Both the position numbers and the translations under genes were made by a program. Below, in pieces: positions 50,807 to 59,128 of a stretch of 64,000 nt of DNA (the stretch's first letter is position 1; every line of letters begins with the position of its first letter). The notes beneath the pieces were generated by a model. That model worked only from the letters and a program-made list of their open reading frames with translations. It was not told the origin of the DNA and ran no database searches. The stretch comes from JAFDCJ01 sp964527835. Lineage in GTDB: Bacteria; Desulfobacterota; Desulfobacteria; Desulfobacterales; JAFDCJ01. Where the stretch lies: contig CAZGNV010000005.1 in assembly GCA_964527835.1 (NCBI GenBank), forward strand, positions 46,654 to 110,653. Direction: 5' to 3'.

Positions 50807-52672
50807 TTATTGCGGTATCTCCCTTGGATCCGTCATATTCTCCGGGCGCAGCAGGTCATCCAGCTTGTCCTTGGTCAACCACCCTTTTTCCAGCACCAGG
50901 TCATAAACGCTGCCGCCGGTTTTCAAGGCCTCCTTGGCAATGGCCGCCGATTTTTCATACCCCAACACCGGGTTAAGCGCGGTGACCAGCCCGATGCTGT
51001 TTTCCACATATTGCCGGCAAACGTCCCGGTTGACTTCAATGCCCGCGACACAGCGACTGACCAGGATGATACAGGCGTTTTTCAGGATCAGCAAGCCATG
51101 CAGCAGGTCATAGGCGATGATGGGCTCGGCCATGCACAGCTCCAGCTCGCTGGCTTCGGCGGCCATGGAGACCACCGCATCGTAGCCGATAATCTGGTAG
51201 CAGACCTGGTTGACCAGCTCGGGGATTACCGGGTTGACCTTGCCAGGCATAATGGAAGAGCCCTGCTGCATGGGCGGCAGGTTGATTTCGTTCAGGCCGC
51301 AGCGCGGTCCCGAGGACATCCAGCGCAGATCATTGCAAATTTTGGATATCTGAACCGCGGCCCGTTTCATGGTGGCCGACATCTGGGCAAACGCACCGGC
51401 ATTCTGGGTGGCCTCCACCAGGTTGGCGGCCCGACGCAGCTCAAAACCGCTGACCTCCGCAAGCTTGCGGGTCACCAGATCGGCATAGCCCGGCGGACTG
51501 TTCAGACCGGTGCCGATGGCCGTCGCTCCCATGTTGGTGGCATGAAATTCTTCCGCGTTGCGCTCCAGGGCCGCCATGGCGCTTTCAATCATCACCGCAT
51601 AGGCGGAAAATTCCTGGCCCAGGGTCAAGGGAACGGCATCCTGGTTTTCGGTGCGCCCCATCTTGAGCACATCGGCAAACTCGGCGGCCTTGGTTGCCAG
51701 CGCCTGCCTGAGTTCACCCATGGCGCCCAGCAGGTCTTTCAGTGACAGCAGCACCGCCAGCTTGATCGCCGTGGGGTAGGCATCGTTGGTGGACTGGGAG
51801 CAATTCACATGGTCATTGGGATGCAAAAATTCGTACTGCCCTTTGTTGTGTCCCAGGATCTCCAGTCCCCGGTTGGCAATGACCTCGTTGGCGTTCATGT
51901 TGGTGGAGGTCCCGGCGCCGCCCTGGAACATGTCGACGGTAAAATGCTCGTGCAGTTTGCCGGCCAGCAGTTCATCACAGGCCGCACAGATGGCACGCAT
52001 TTTTTCCTCATCAAGCACCCCCAGTTCGTGGTTGGCCAGGGCGGCGGCCTTTTTGACAAACGCCAGCGCTTCGATCATGTGATCGAAATTCTTGATGTAG
52101 ACCCCGGAGATGGGAAAATTTTCCATGGCCCGCAACGTCTGCACGCCATAATAGGCCTGCTCCGGGATCTCCCGTTCGCCGAGCGAATCGTGCTCAAAGC
52201 GCACCTCGCCTTTCAGATGCACCGGGCTTTCAACGTGGGCGATGCTCTGGGAAACCACCCGCAGCCGTTCACTGATACTGGCCGCCACCCGGGCCACGAT
52301 GCGATAAAAGAGATCCGGTTTTTCAGAGCGAAAGGCCTCGATCTGTTCCTTCGATATCTGCCAGACCGTCGCCCCCGAGCGCGTGAACGCACCGCTGGTG
52401 TGGGGCACATCCCCCAGAAACGCGTCTTCGCTGATCATTTCGCCGGACCCCAATACCGCATACCGCCTGGTGGACCCGTGCAGCCCGCGCACGATTTCCA
52501 CTTCCCCGTCCAAAATGATGCCGCCCCACCGGCGCGGGGTGGACTCGTGAAACAGCCATTCCTCGGCGCCATAGGTGTGCTGCTGCCCATGGTCAAAAAA
52601 GATCATCAACTCGGCTATATCGATGCCCATCCGCTTGGATGCCCTGGTAAGAATTTTATCAACATTGCTCAT
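50807..52672 (-). CDS. aspA: aspartate ammonia-lyase with N-terminal cyclic-nucleotide-binding-like domain
   Basis: A 621-residue fusion. Residues about 156-621 are aspartase: EHDSLGEREIPEQAYYGVQT, HPNDHVNCSQSTNDAYPTA, and the catalytic loop GSSIMPGKVNP at 471-481. It splits aspartate to fumarate and ammonia. Residues about 20-140 look like a Crp-type beta-roll (RRWGGIILDGEVEIVRGLHG, YAVLGSGEMISEDAFLGD). The phosphate cassette lacks the Arg of cAMP-binding proteins (HTSGAFTRSG instead of RSA), so the ligand may differ or be absent. Normal aspartases are about 470 residues. It lies between dcuA and the binding-protein gene, all on one strand. Confidence 0.95.
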   Translation of the reverse strand: MSNVDKILTRASKRMGIDIAELMIFFDHGQQHTYGAEEWLFHESTPRRWGGIILDGEVEIVRGLHGSTRRYAVLGSGEMISEDAFLGDVPHTSGAFTRSGATVWQISKEQIEAFRSEKPDLFYRIVARVAASISERLRVVSQSIAHVESPVHLKGEVRFEHDSLGEREIPEQAYYGVQTLRAMENFPISGVYIKNFDHMIEALAFVKKAAALANHELGVLDEEKMRAICAACDELLAGKLHEHFTVDMFQGGAGTSTNMNANEVIANRGLEILGHNKGQYEFLHPNDHVNCSQSTNDAYPTAIKLAVLLSLKDLLGAMGELRQALATKAAEFADVLKMGRTENQDAVPLTLGQEFSAYAVMIESAMAALERNAEEFHATNMGATAIGTGLNSPPGYADLVTRKLAEVSGFELRRAANLVEATQNAGAFAQMSATMKRAAVQISKICNDLRWMSSGPRCGLNEINLPPMQQGSSIMPGKVNPVIPELVNQVCYQIIGYDAVVSMAAEASELELCMAEPIIAYDLLHGLLILKNACIILVSRCVAGIEVNRDVCRQYVENSIGLVTALNPVLGYEKSAAIAKEALKTGGSVYDLVLEKGWLTKDKLDDLLRPENMTDPREIPQ

Positions 52673-52716
52673 AATGCATGCTCCTTTAACTGGGTCGGTT
52701 CAGATCGCGAAAAATT

Positions 52717-54027
52717 TTAAATGATCACCGGGGCCAGCAAAAAGCCGAAGGCCACGGCCAAAAAAATTGTCAGCACGCCGGGAATTAAAAACGGATGGTT
52801 GAACACGTACTTGCCGATGCGGGTCGAGCCGGTGTCGTCGAACTCGATGGCCGCCAGCAGGGTCGGATAGGTCGGCAGAACGAAAAGGGCGCTGACGGCC
52901 GCAAAGGCGGCGATGGCCGCCACCGGGCTGATGCCCAGGGCGATGGCCGCCGGCATCAGGGCCTTGGTCGTGGCCGCCTGGGAATACAACAGCATGCTGG
53001 CGAAAAACAACACCAGCGCCAGCAGCCACGGTTTGGTCTCGAGCAAAGACCCGGCAAAAACATTGATTTCTTCCAGATGCGCCGCTACGAAAGTGGTGCC
53101 GAGCCAGGCAACCCCGAGAACGCACACGCAGGCGCTCATGCCGGATTTGAAAGTGGCGGCGTTGAGCACCTTGCTGCAATCGATCTTGCAAAACAGGGCA
53201 ATGGCGGCAGCCGCAGCCAGCATAAATGTCATGATGGCCGCATCGCGCTTTAATACTGGATCCTTGATCAGTCCCACGGTGCTGCTGATGGCCATGGCAT
53301 AGCAGACCACGGCAACAATGGCAATTAGAAAGATCAGCACGGAGGTTCTGGCACCCGGCGGCAGCGCTTGTCGCTGTCGCCTGTCATCGGCAGGCAGGGC
53401 CACCAGGCCCTTGGCGAGCCGATCCTGGTAGACCGGATCGTCCTTGAGTTCCGGGCCTAAAAAATTGGTCACCACGGCGGCAACCATCACTGCGCTAAAG
53501 GAGGTGGGAATACAGATGAGCAGCAGCTTGACATAATCGACTCCCAACGGTTCCAGGGCCGCCGCAAAGAACACCACCGCCGCCGATATGGGAGAAGCGG
53601 TAATGGCGATCTGCGAGGCAACGGTGGCAATCGCCAGCGGGCGCGATGGGCGAATCCCCTCACGCTTGGCCACCTCGGCGATCACCGGCAGGGTTGAAAA
53701 GGCCGTCAGGCCGCTGCCGGCAAAAATCGTCATGCTGTATGTGACCAGCGGAGCCAGAAAGGTGATGTATTTCGGGTTGCTGCGCAGGATGCGTTCAGCC
53801 AGCTGTACCAGGTAATCCAGGCCGCCGGCCACCTGCATGGTGGCAATAGCAGCGATCACGGCCATGATGATCAAGATAACATCGATGGGAATGGAGCCCG
53901 GTGGGAGACCGAAAACCAGGGCCAGCACCAGCACCCCCAGGCCGCCTGCAAACCCGATGCCGATGCTTCCCAGGCGGGCGCCCAGAAAAATGAAAAACAA
54001 TACGACCAACAATTCGACGATCCACAT
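52717..54027 (-). CDS. dcuA: anaerobic C4-dicarboxylate transporter DcuA
   Basis: A 436-residue inner-membrane transporter. It shows DcuA signatures: FLGARLGSIGIGFAGGLGVL, IMAVIAAIATMQVAGGLDYL, RSNPKYITFLAPLVTY, ITASPISAAVVFF, LYSQAATTKALMPAAIALG and FVLPTYPTLLAAIEFDDTG. DcuA exchanges aspartate, fumarate, malate and succinate. It directly precedes aspA, as in the aspA-dcuA pairing of E. coli, although in reverse order. The ATG at 54027 follows GGGGGG; the upstream in-frame part to 54066 is a leader. It starts 17 bases after the stop of the preceding secreted-protein gene. Confidence 0.95.
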   Translation of the reverse strand: MWIVELLVVLFFIFLGARLGSIGIGFAGGLGVLVLALVFGLPPGSIPIDVILIIMAVIAAIATMQVAGGLDYLVQLAERILRSNPKYITFLAPLVTYSMTIFAGSGLTAFSTLPVIAEVAKREGIRPSRPLAIATVASQIAITASPISAAVVFFAAALEPLGVDYVKLLLICIPTSFSAVMVAAVVTNFLGPELKDDPVYQDRLAKGLVALPADDRRQRQALPPGARTSVLIFLIAIVAVVCYAMAISSTVGLIKDPVLKRDAAIMTFMLAAAAAIALFCKIDCSKVLNAATFKSGMSACVCVLGVAWLGTTFVAAHLEEINVFAGSLLETKPWLLALVLFFASMLLYSQAATTKALMPAAIALGISPVAAIAAFAAVSALFVLPTYPTLLAAIEFDDTGSTRIGKYVFNHPFLIPGVLTIFLAVAFGFLLAPVII

Positions 54028-54043
54028 ATGAATTTTCCCCCCT

Positions 54044-54553
54044 TCAGGGAATACGATAGTTGCCACTCAAATCCGTGGTCTGGCCTGTAAACATGTCCTG
54101 GTCTTCATCAAGATAAGTGGACTTCCAGGTGAACGTCAGCGAGCCTGAAATGCCTTGCAAGCTGCCGGTGCCGCCCACAAATTGCCCGGTCACCTGCACA
54201 CCTTTTTCCAGTGGCTGGCCGCTGAGAACACTGTAGGCCTTGGATCCCTCCAGGCTGCGCCAGACGCAGCGCGTCGAGCCACCGGATATGGAGTCCGCAA
54301 TGCCCACGCATTCGGCCCAGAAGTGGTCGATCCCGTTGATTCCGTCCTTGAGGCTGACGGTCCCCGCCAGCCTGAAGGTGCCGACTTGCCGGCCTTCCAC
54401 GAAATCGAAGGCTTGCAGCTTGCCGTTGGCAATCCAGGTTCCGGTGAATGTTCCGGCTTGCCCGGCCGCAACCTGTTGGGCGGAAAAGATTGCAACCATC
54501 GCGACAATCAGCGCCAGCAAGCGCCATCCGGTCGTTACGTGATATCTCTTCAT
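54044..54553 (-). CDS. small secreted protein, beta-rich, function unknown
   Basis: A 169-residue exported protein. The signal peptide is RLLALIVAMVAIFSAQQVAA, cut before GQAG. The mature part alternates hydrophobic and polar residues with frequent Gly (TFTGTWIANGKLQAFDFVEG, QVTGQFVGGTGSLQGISGSL), which suggests a small beta-barrel such as the allene-oxide-cyclase-like or lipocalin-like folds. I do not recognise a family. AAAGGAG precedes the ATG at 54553. It stands ahead of dcuA on the same strand with a 16-base gap, so it may be cotranscribed. Confidence 0.75.
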   Translation of the reverse strand: MKRYHVTTGWRLLALIVAMVAIFSAQQVAAGQAGTFTGTWIANGKLQAFDFVEGRQVGTFRLAGTVSLKDGINGIDHFWAECVGIADSISGGSTRCVWRSLEGSKAYSVLSGQPLEKGVQVTGQFVGGTGSLQGISGSLTFTWKSTYLDEDQDMFTGQTTDLSGNYRIP

Positions 54554-54613
54554 GTTTTCTCCTTTCAATCCAGCGACTTGCAATCAGCACCGTGCTGGCA
54601 GCCGGTTTTGCCC

Positions 54614-55459
54614 TCAACCGGCAGTCAGCGGCTGCTCGCCGCGGGCCAGGCGCTGGTTGATCGCATCGATGATGGGCGCACATTGCCAGATGCCGTCGGC
54701 AACATAGTGGGCGCCGGCAGCTTTGAAGCGCTGCTCGATGTCGTTGAGCCGGGCGCGCCGGACATCCGGTGCCAGCGCTTCAGCCTGCTGGCGGTCCAAC
54801 CCCAGCTCGTTGCCGGACTGGGTGACCCCGATGGTCCACATCCCGGCGTTGAGCCCCTCCTGGATGTCGCTGACCGTATCACCGATCTTGACCATGGCCT
54901 CCAGCGGATAAGTCTGCAGTTTGACGGCGTTCAGATAGCACATCCAGGGATAGGGGCGCCCGGCCGGCACATCCGAGGCACAGACCACGGCATCCGGCGC
55001 GTAGCCTTTGTTGCGCGCCGCCGGTGCGAGCACCGCCACCATGGGGGCCGTGTACCCCGTGGTGGAGCCGATCCGGATCCCCTGGCCGCGAAAAGCGGCA
55101 ACGGTTTCCATCAATCCGGGAACCGGGTCCGCGTGCCGCTCGATGGCGGCCACCATCATGGGTTCGGTTTGCGCGTATAGTGCGTCGACATCGCTTTCAT
55201 CAGGTGGGCGGCCGTGCTGCGCCTTCCATTGCTCGATCACCGACGGCAGCCGGCACATGCTGCGGATGTGGTCTTTTTTCGCCAAGCCCATGAAACGCCG
55301 GGCTGCTTCCATGGTGACCGTCACTGTGAATTTGTTAAACACGTCCACGAAAACGCCCGCCGGGCCCATGCAGCCGTAGTCCACGGCCGTCCCTGCCCAG
55401 TCCAGGACCACCGCGCGCACGGGTCCGCGATAGGGGGCATTGCGAATAAAAACCGCCAT
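54614..55459 (-). CDS. phnX: phosphonoacetaldehyde hydrolase PhnX
   Basis: A 281-residue HAD-family phosphonatase that splits phosphonoacetaldehyde to acetaldehyde and phosphate. The nucleophile Asp is in AVVLDWAGTAVDYG. The Schiff-base lysine is in RRFMGLAKKDHIRSM, diagnostic for PhnX over other HAD enzymes. GSTTGYTAPMVAVLAPAARN and IGDTVSDIQEGLNAGMWTIG complete the motifs. The ATG at 55459 is five bases after GGAGG; an ATG at 55471 is possible. The usual partner phnW (2-aminoethylphosphonate transaminase) is not in the window. Confidence 0.9.
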   Translation of the reverse strand: MAVFIRNAPYRGPVRAVVLDWAGTAVDYGCMGPAGVFVDVFNKFTVTVTMEAARRFMGLAKKDHIRSMCRLPSVIEQWKAQHGRPPDESDVDALYAQTEPMMVAAIERHADPVPGLMETVAAFRGQGIRIGSTTGYTAPMVAVLAPAARNKGYAPDAVVCASDVPAGRPYPWMCYLNAVKLQTYPLEAMVKIGDTVSDIQEGLNAGMWTIGVTQSGNELGLDRQQAEALAPDVRRARLNDIEQRFKAAGAHYVADGIWQCAPIIDAINQRLARGEQPLTAG

Positions 55460-55551
55460 TTGAACCTCCAAAGATTGAATTTTTACATAAAACCGATTAG
55501 GATTGTTTGTTCAGACTATTGGGTATCTTTCAGAGTTATTAACGGACGGCC

Positions 55552-55617
55552 TCGTAAAATGTCATTTTCGAGCGACTTCAACCCTTTTCGGGAAGAGCGC
55601 CGTGAAGGGTTGAACGT
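55552..55617 (+). repeat. ~65-nt dispersed hairpin element, copy 2
   Basis: Contains TCGTAAAATGTCATTTTCGA and the stem TCAACCCTT (55578-55586) with AAGGGTTGA (55605-55613), closely matching the reverse complement of 25347-25411. It ends 11 bases before the start codon of the PBP gene and may include part of its leader. Confidence 0.7.
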
Positions 55618-55628
55618 TGACTGGAGCC

Positions 55629-57923
55629 ATGCTAAAAAAAACCATCCTGATCATTTTGCTGATCATTGTGTGTGCCGCAGGGGCCTTGTTTTTCTACGGC
55701 CGGCATCTGGCCGCGCAGATCGACCAGCGCTTTTCAGCCCGGCGCTGGTCCATCCCCTCCAAGGTGTTTTCCGACACCACCTTACTGTATCCCGGACAGC
55801 GCATCAACCCTGATTTTTTTCAAAAAAAACTGCAGGCCCTGGGCTACCGGCCGGTGGAGCACCGGCCGTCAGAAAAAGGCGAAATGCAGCAACGACCCGG
55901 CATGCTCACCATTTATCTGCATGACCTGAAAACTCCCTGGAAAACCCGGCCGGGATTTGTGGTTCGCCTGGGCATGGCCGAAAACGTGATCACCTCCCTG
56001 GTGCGCGCCGATAATGGACGCAGCCTGGCCCTGCTCGAGCTGGAGCCTGAGGAAATCCGTCTTTTTTTCGGGCCTGAACGCGAACGGCGCCGGTTGGTGG
56101 CCATCGATGCGGTCCCCCGGCACCTGATTTTTGCGGTGCTGGCCGCCGAGGACAGCCGCTTTTATCAGCACCACGGCATTGATCTGCGCGGTGTGTTAAG
56201 GGCGTTTGCCACCAACCTGCGCCACGGTGCGGTGCGGCAGGGCGGATCGACCCTCACCCAGCAGCTGGCCAAAAACTATTTTCTCACCCCGGAACGCACC
56301 CTGCGCCGCAAGCTCAAGGAAATGCTCATTGCCATCATAATCGAGCTGAACTACGACAAAAACGAGATCCTGGAGATTTATCTCAATGAAATTTACCTGG
56401 GTCAGAAGGGATCCGTGAGCATCAACGGCATCGGGGAGGCCGCGGATTTTTATTTCGGCAAACCGGTCAGCCGGCTTTCACGGGCCGAAGCCGCCACCCT
56501 GGCGGCCATGATTAAAGCGCCCAACCATTACTCCCCCTACCGCCACCTGGAAGACTGCCGCCGGAGGCGCAACTTCGTGCTGCGCGCCATGCACCGCAAG
56601 GGATGGATTACCCGGGAGCAGCTGCAGGCAGATCTCGAAATTCCCGTTAAAACGGTCGGCTACACGGTCTATGGCAAAAAAGCGCCCTATTTTGTCGACT
56701 ACCTCGAACAGCAGCTCAAAACCCTGTACCGGCCCGAAGTTCTCGCCAGCCAGGGACTTTCGATCTACACGACCCTGGACACCCAGGTCCAGGCCGCCGC
56801 CGAAAAGGCACTGGCCAAAGGCCTGGCCCGACTGGAGCTCTTAAAGCCGGAGCTGCAGCGCGATGCACCCGAACACCGGCTGCAGGGGGCCGTCATCGTC
56901 ATGCAGCCCAGAACCGGCTACATCCTGGCCATGGCGGGTGGGCGCAACTACAGCCGCAGCCAGTTCAACCGCATTGTCCAGGCCCGGCGTCAGCCCGGCA
57001 GCGCCTTTAAACCGTTTGTCTACCTGGCAGGCCTCGACCGGTTCACACCGGTCTCCATGCTGTCCAATCAGCCCCTGACCTATACCGTGGAAGGCAAGCG
57101 CTGGGAGCCGAAAAATTTCGAACCGGTCACCCGCTACACGGTCACCATGCGCGAGGCCCTGAGCATGTCCTATAACCTGGCCACCGTGGACCTGGCGCTC
57201 AAAACCGGGCTCGATCACATCGTGGACACCGCCCGGCGGTTTCATTTTTCCACTCCGCTCAAGGCTTACCCGTCCCTGGCCCTGGGCGCTTTTGAAGTCA
57301 TCCCTTTGGAGCTGGCCCGCGCCTATTGCGTGTTTGCGGCCGACGGTGTGCAGCCCCATCCACTGTCCCTCAAAAGCGTGGTGGATGAAAACGGCAAAAC
57401 TCTCAAGCAAAAAAACCTGCAGATCCAGCGGCTGATCCCGCCGTCCAAGGCGTTTATCATCAACGACATGCTGCAAAGCGTGGTCAGCGAGGGAACCGCG
57501 CGGTCGTTGAAAGCGCTGGGAGTTTCGTGGCCGGTGGCCGGCAAGACCGGCACCACCAACAATTTCCGGGATGCCTGGTTCGTGGGATATACGCCCGACA
57601 TCCTGGCGCTGGTGTGGGTGGGATTCGACAACGGGGATTCCATTTTTGCCACGGGTGCTTCCGCCGCACTGCCCATCTGGGCGGAGTTGATGACCGCCAT
57701 TCCCGGCCATGTCTCCGCAGCCCGGTTCAATGTTCCGCCGGGGGTCGAAAAACGCCTGATCTGTCCGGTCACCGGTCTGCTGGCGGTCGAAGATGCCTGC
57801 CCCGACCCGGTTGACGAATATTTCCTGGCCGAAAATATGCCGGAAGAATTCTGTCCCCTGCATAAAAAAAGCGGACTGTCCAACTTTTTCAAGGGAGTGA
57901 AGGAACTGCTCAATGACCACTAA
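55629..57923 (+). CDS. mrcB: bifunctional penicillin-binding protein, PBP1b-like
   Basis: A 764-residue class A penicillin-binding protein that polymerises and cross-links peptidoglycan. An N-terminal membrane helix (ILIILLIIVCAAGALFFYG) is followed by a PBP1b-type UB2H-like domain (residues about 40-130, RWSIPSKVFSDTTLLYPGQR). The GT51 domain shows AAEDSRFYQHHGIDLRG and RQGGSTLTQQLAKNYFL. The transpeptidase has the Ser in GSAFKPF, the SYN motif and KTGTT. The ATG at 55629 is preferred over an upstream TTG. Its last 11 bases overlap the lipoprotein gene that follows. Confidence 0.95.
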   Translation: MLKKTILIILLIIVCAAGALFFYGRHLAAQIDQRFSARRWSIPSKVFSDTTLLYPGQRINPDFFQKKLQALGYRPVEHRPSEKGEMQQRPGMLTIYLHDLKTPWKTRPGFVVRLGMAENVITSLVRADNGRSLALLELEPEEIRLFFGPERERRRLVAIDAVPRHLIFAVLAAEDSRFYQHHGIDLRGVLRAFATNLRHGAVRQGGSTLTQQLAKNYFLTPERTLRRKLKEMLIAIIIELNYDKNEILEIYLNEIYLGQKGSVSINGIGEAADFYFGKPVSRLSRAEAATLAAMIKAPNHYSPYRHLEDCRRRRNFVLRAMHRKGWITREQLQADLEIPVKTVGYTVYGKKAPYFVDYLEQQLKTLYRPEVLASQGLSIYTTLDTQVQAAAEKALAKGLARLELLKPELQRDAPEHRLQGAVIVMQPRTGYILAMAGGRNYSRSQFNRIVQARRQPGSAFKPFVYLAGLDRFTPVSMLSNQPLTYTVEGKRWEPKNFEPVTRYTVTMREALSMSYNLATVDLALKTGLDHIVDTARRFHFSTPLKAYPSLALGAFEVIPLELARAYCVFAADGVQPHPLSLKSVVDENGKTLKQKNLQIQRLIPPSKAFIINDMLQSVVSEGTARSLKALGVSWPVAGKTGTTNNFRDAWFVGYTPDILALVWVGFDNGDSIFATGASAALPIWAELMTAIPGHVSAARFNVPPGVEKRLICPVTGLLAVEDACPDPVDEYFLAENMPEEFCPLHKKSGLSNFFKGVKELLNDH

Positions 57924-58323
57924 ATGGATTGCGACGACCACCGTGCTGATCGCCATTGTCGCTCTGGCGGGCTGCATGCCGGATGCGGCCGTCAAAAAAC
58001 AACCCTCGCCGGCCATCGAGACCGAAAAAGTCCCCCGACCGGACCCCCGCATCCAGGCATCACTGAAACTCACCGAAAAGGGCCGCCATTTGCTGGAAAG
58101 GCGGCAGCCGGACAAGGCCATCCGGGTGTTGGAGCAGGCCATCAGCCTGAATCCGGTCAACGGACAAAACTACTACTACCTTTCCGAAGCCTGGCTGATC
58201 AAAGGGCATCTGACCGAAGCACGGGAGTTCAACCGCCTGGCGGAAACCTATTTAAATCAGGATCCCACCTGGCTGCTGCGGGTGGGCCAGCAGGCGCAGC
58301 GCATTGCCGAACAGGAAAAGTAG
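57913..58323 (+). CDS. TPR-containing lipoprotein
   Basis: A 136-residue lipoprotein with lipobox ALAGC at residues 17-21 (VLIAIVALAGCMPD). After a Pro-rich linker, TPR-like helices follow (GRHLLERRQPDKAIRVLEQA, NGQNYYYLSEAWLIKGHLTE). It overlaps the PBP gene by 11 bases, so it is cotranslated with it. Lipoproteins such as LpoB activate PBP1b in enterobacteria; this one is not homologous to LpoB as far as I can see, but its position suggests an analogous partner role. That is inference. Confidence 0.85.
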   Translation: MTTKWIATTTVLIAIVALAGCMPDAAVKKQPSPAIETEKVPRPDPRIQASLKLTEKGRHLLERRQPDKAIRVLEQAISLNPVNGQNYYYLSEAWLIKGHLTEAREFNRLAETYLNQDPTWLLRVGQQAQRIAEQEK

Positions 58324-58328
58324 GGCGC

Positions 58329-58934
58329 CTACAGATTCTTGAAGTTATAATAATATTTCAAAACCCGCTGGACGTACTGCTCGGTTTCTTCATAGGGGGG
58401 AATCGTCTTGTAGCGGTCCACGGCCGAGGGGCCGGCGTTGTAAGCCGCCAGGGAAAGTGCCAGCCGTCCCTTGAAGCGGTCATAGAGCTGTTTGAAATAA
58501 CGGGCCCCGGCATGGATGTTTTCCACCGGGTTGAAGGGATCCTTGAGCCCCAGCGGTTTGAAATTCTGCGGCATGATCTGCATCAGCCCCATGGCCCCTT
58601 TTTTCGAAACGGCCATGGGATCAAAATCCGACTCGGCCTTGATGATGGCCTTGATCAGGGGGGCTGAAACCCCGTAGCGCTGGGATGCATCGGCAATCAC
58701 CCGGTCATACTTGCGGGGGGAATAGCGCAGCGTTGACCGCCGCGGCCGTTCCTTGATGAAAACCTGGTACTGCCGGGAAGAGTTGGTGGGGGTGTTGGTA
58801 AAATGCATGACCCCGTTTTCATCGATGTAACGGTAGATATCCGCCTGCGCCACCGTTGCGGTTGCCATCAGAATCAACAGAAAACAGCAAACTGCAGCCG
58901 CGATGAATTTGCCGGTATTGCGATCCATAGCCAT
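58329..58934 (-). CDS. lytic transglycosylase with DUF4124 domain
   Basis: A 201-residue exported murein hydrolase. The signal peptide (FIAAAVCCFLLILMATATVA) ends near AQA-DIYRY. DUF4124 (IYRYIDENGVMHFTNTPTN) is followed by the SLT domain: LIKAIIKAESDFDPMAVSKK with the catalytic Glu, GAMGLMQIMPQNF, and ALSLAAYNAGPSAVDRY. It cuts the glycan chain of peptidoglycan. It runs against the lipoprotein gene with five bases between them and may act in cell-wall turnover together with the PBP. An internal ATG at 58928 is also possible. Confidence 0.93.
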   Translation of the reverse strand: MAMDRNTGKFIAAAVCCFLLILMATATVAQADIYRYIDENGVMHFTNTPTNSSRQYQVFIKERPRRSTLRYSPRKYDRVIADASQRYGVSAPLIKAIIKAESDFDPMAVSKKGAMGLMQIMPQNFKPLGLKDPFNPVENIHAGARYFKQLYDRFKGRLALSLAAYNAGPSAVDRYKTIPPYEETEQYVQRVLKYYYNFKNL

Positions 58935-59128
58935 TTCTTAACAGGTTGATCAATGAAAAAGGGGATTATTAATTATTTATACCCCAATTGTGGCCAAAAA
59001 ACAAGAGGTTTATTTTTTTATATTATTAATACAATTAGTTATATGGTTTTCTGGTTTTTAATGTATTAAGCTTTCTGGTTTAAAAAATGAGGGATCAAGA
59101 AGATTATCGGCATGGTGGGGCAATGGCT

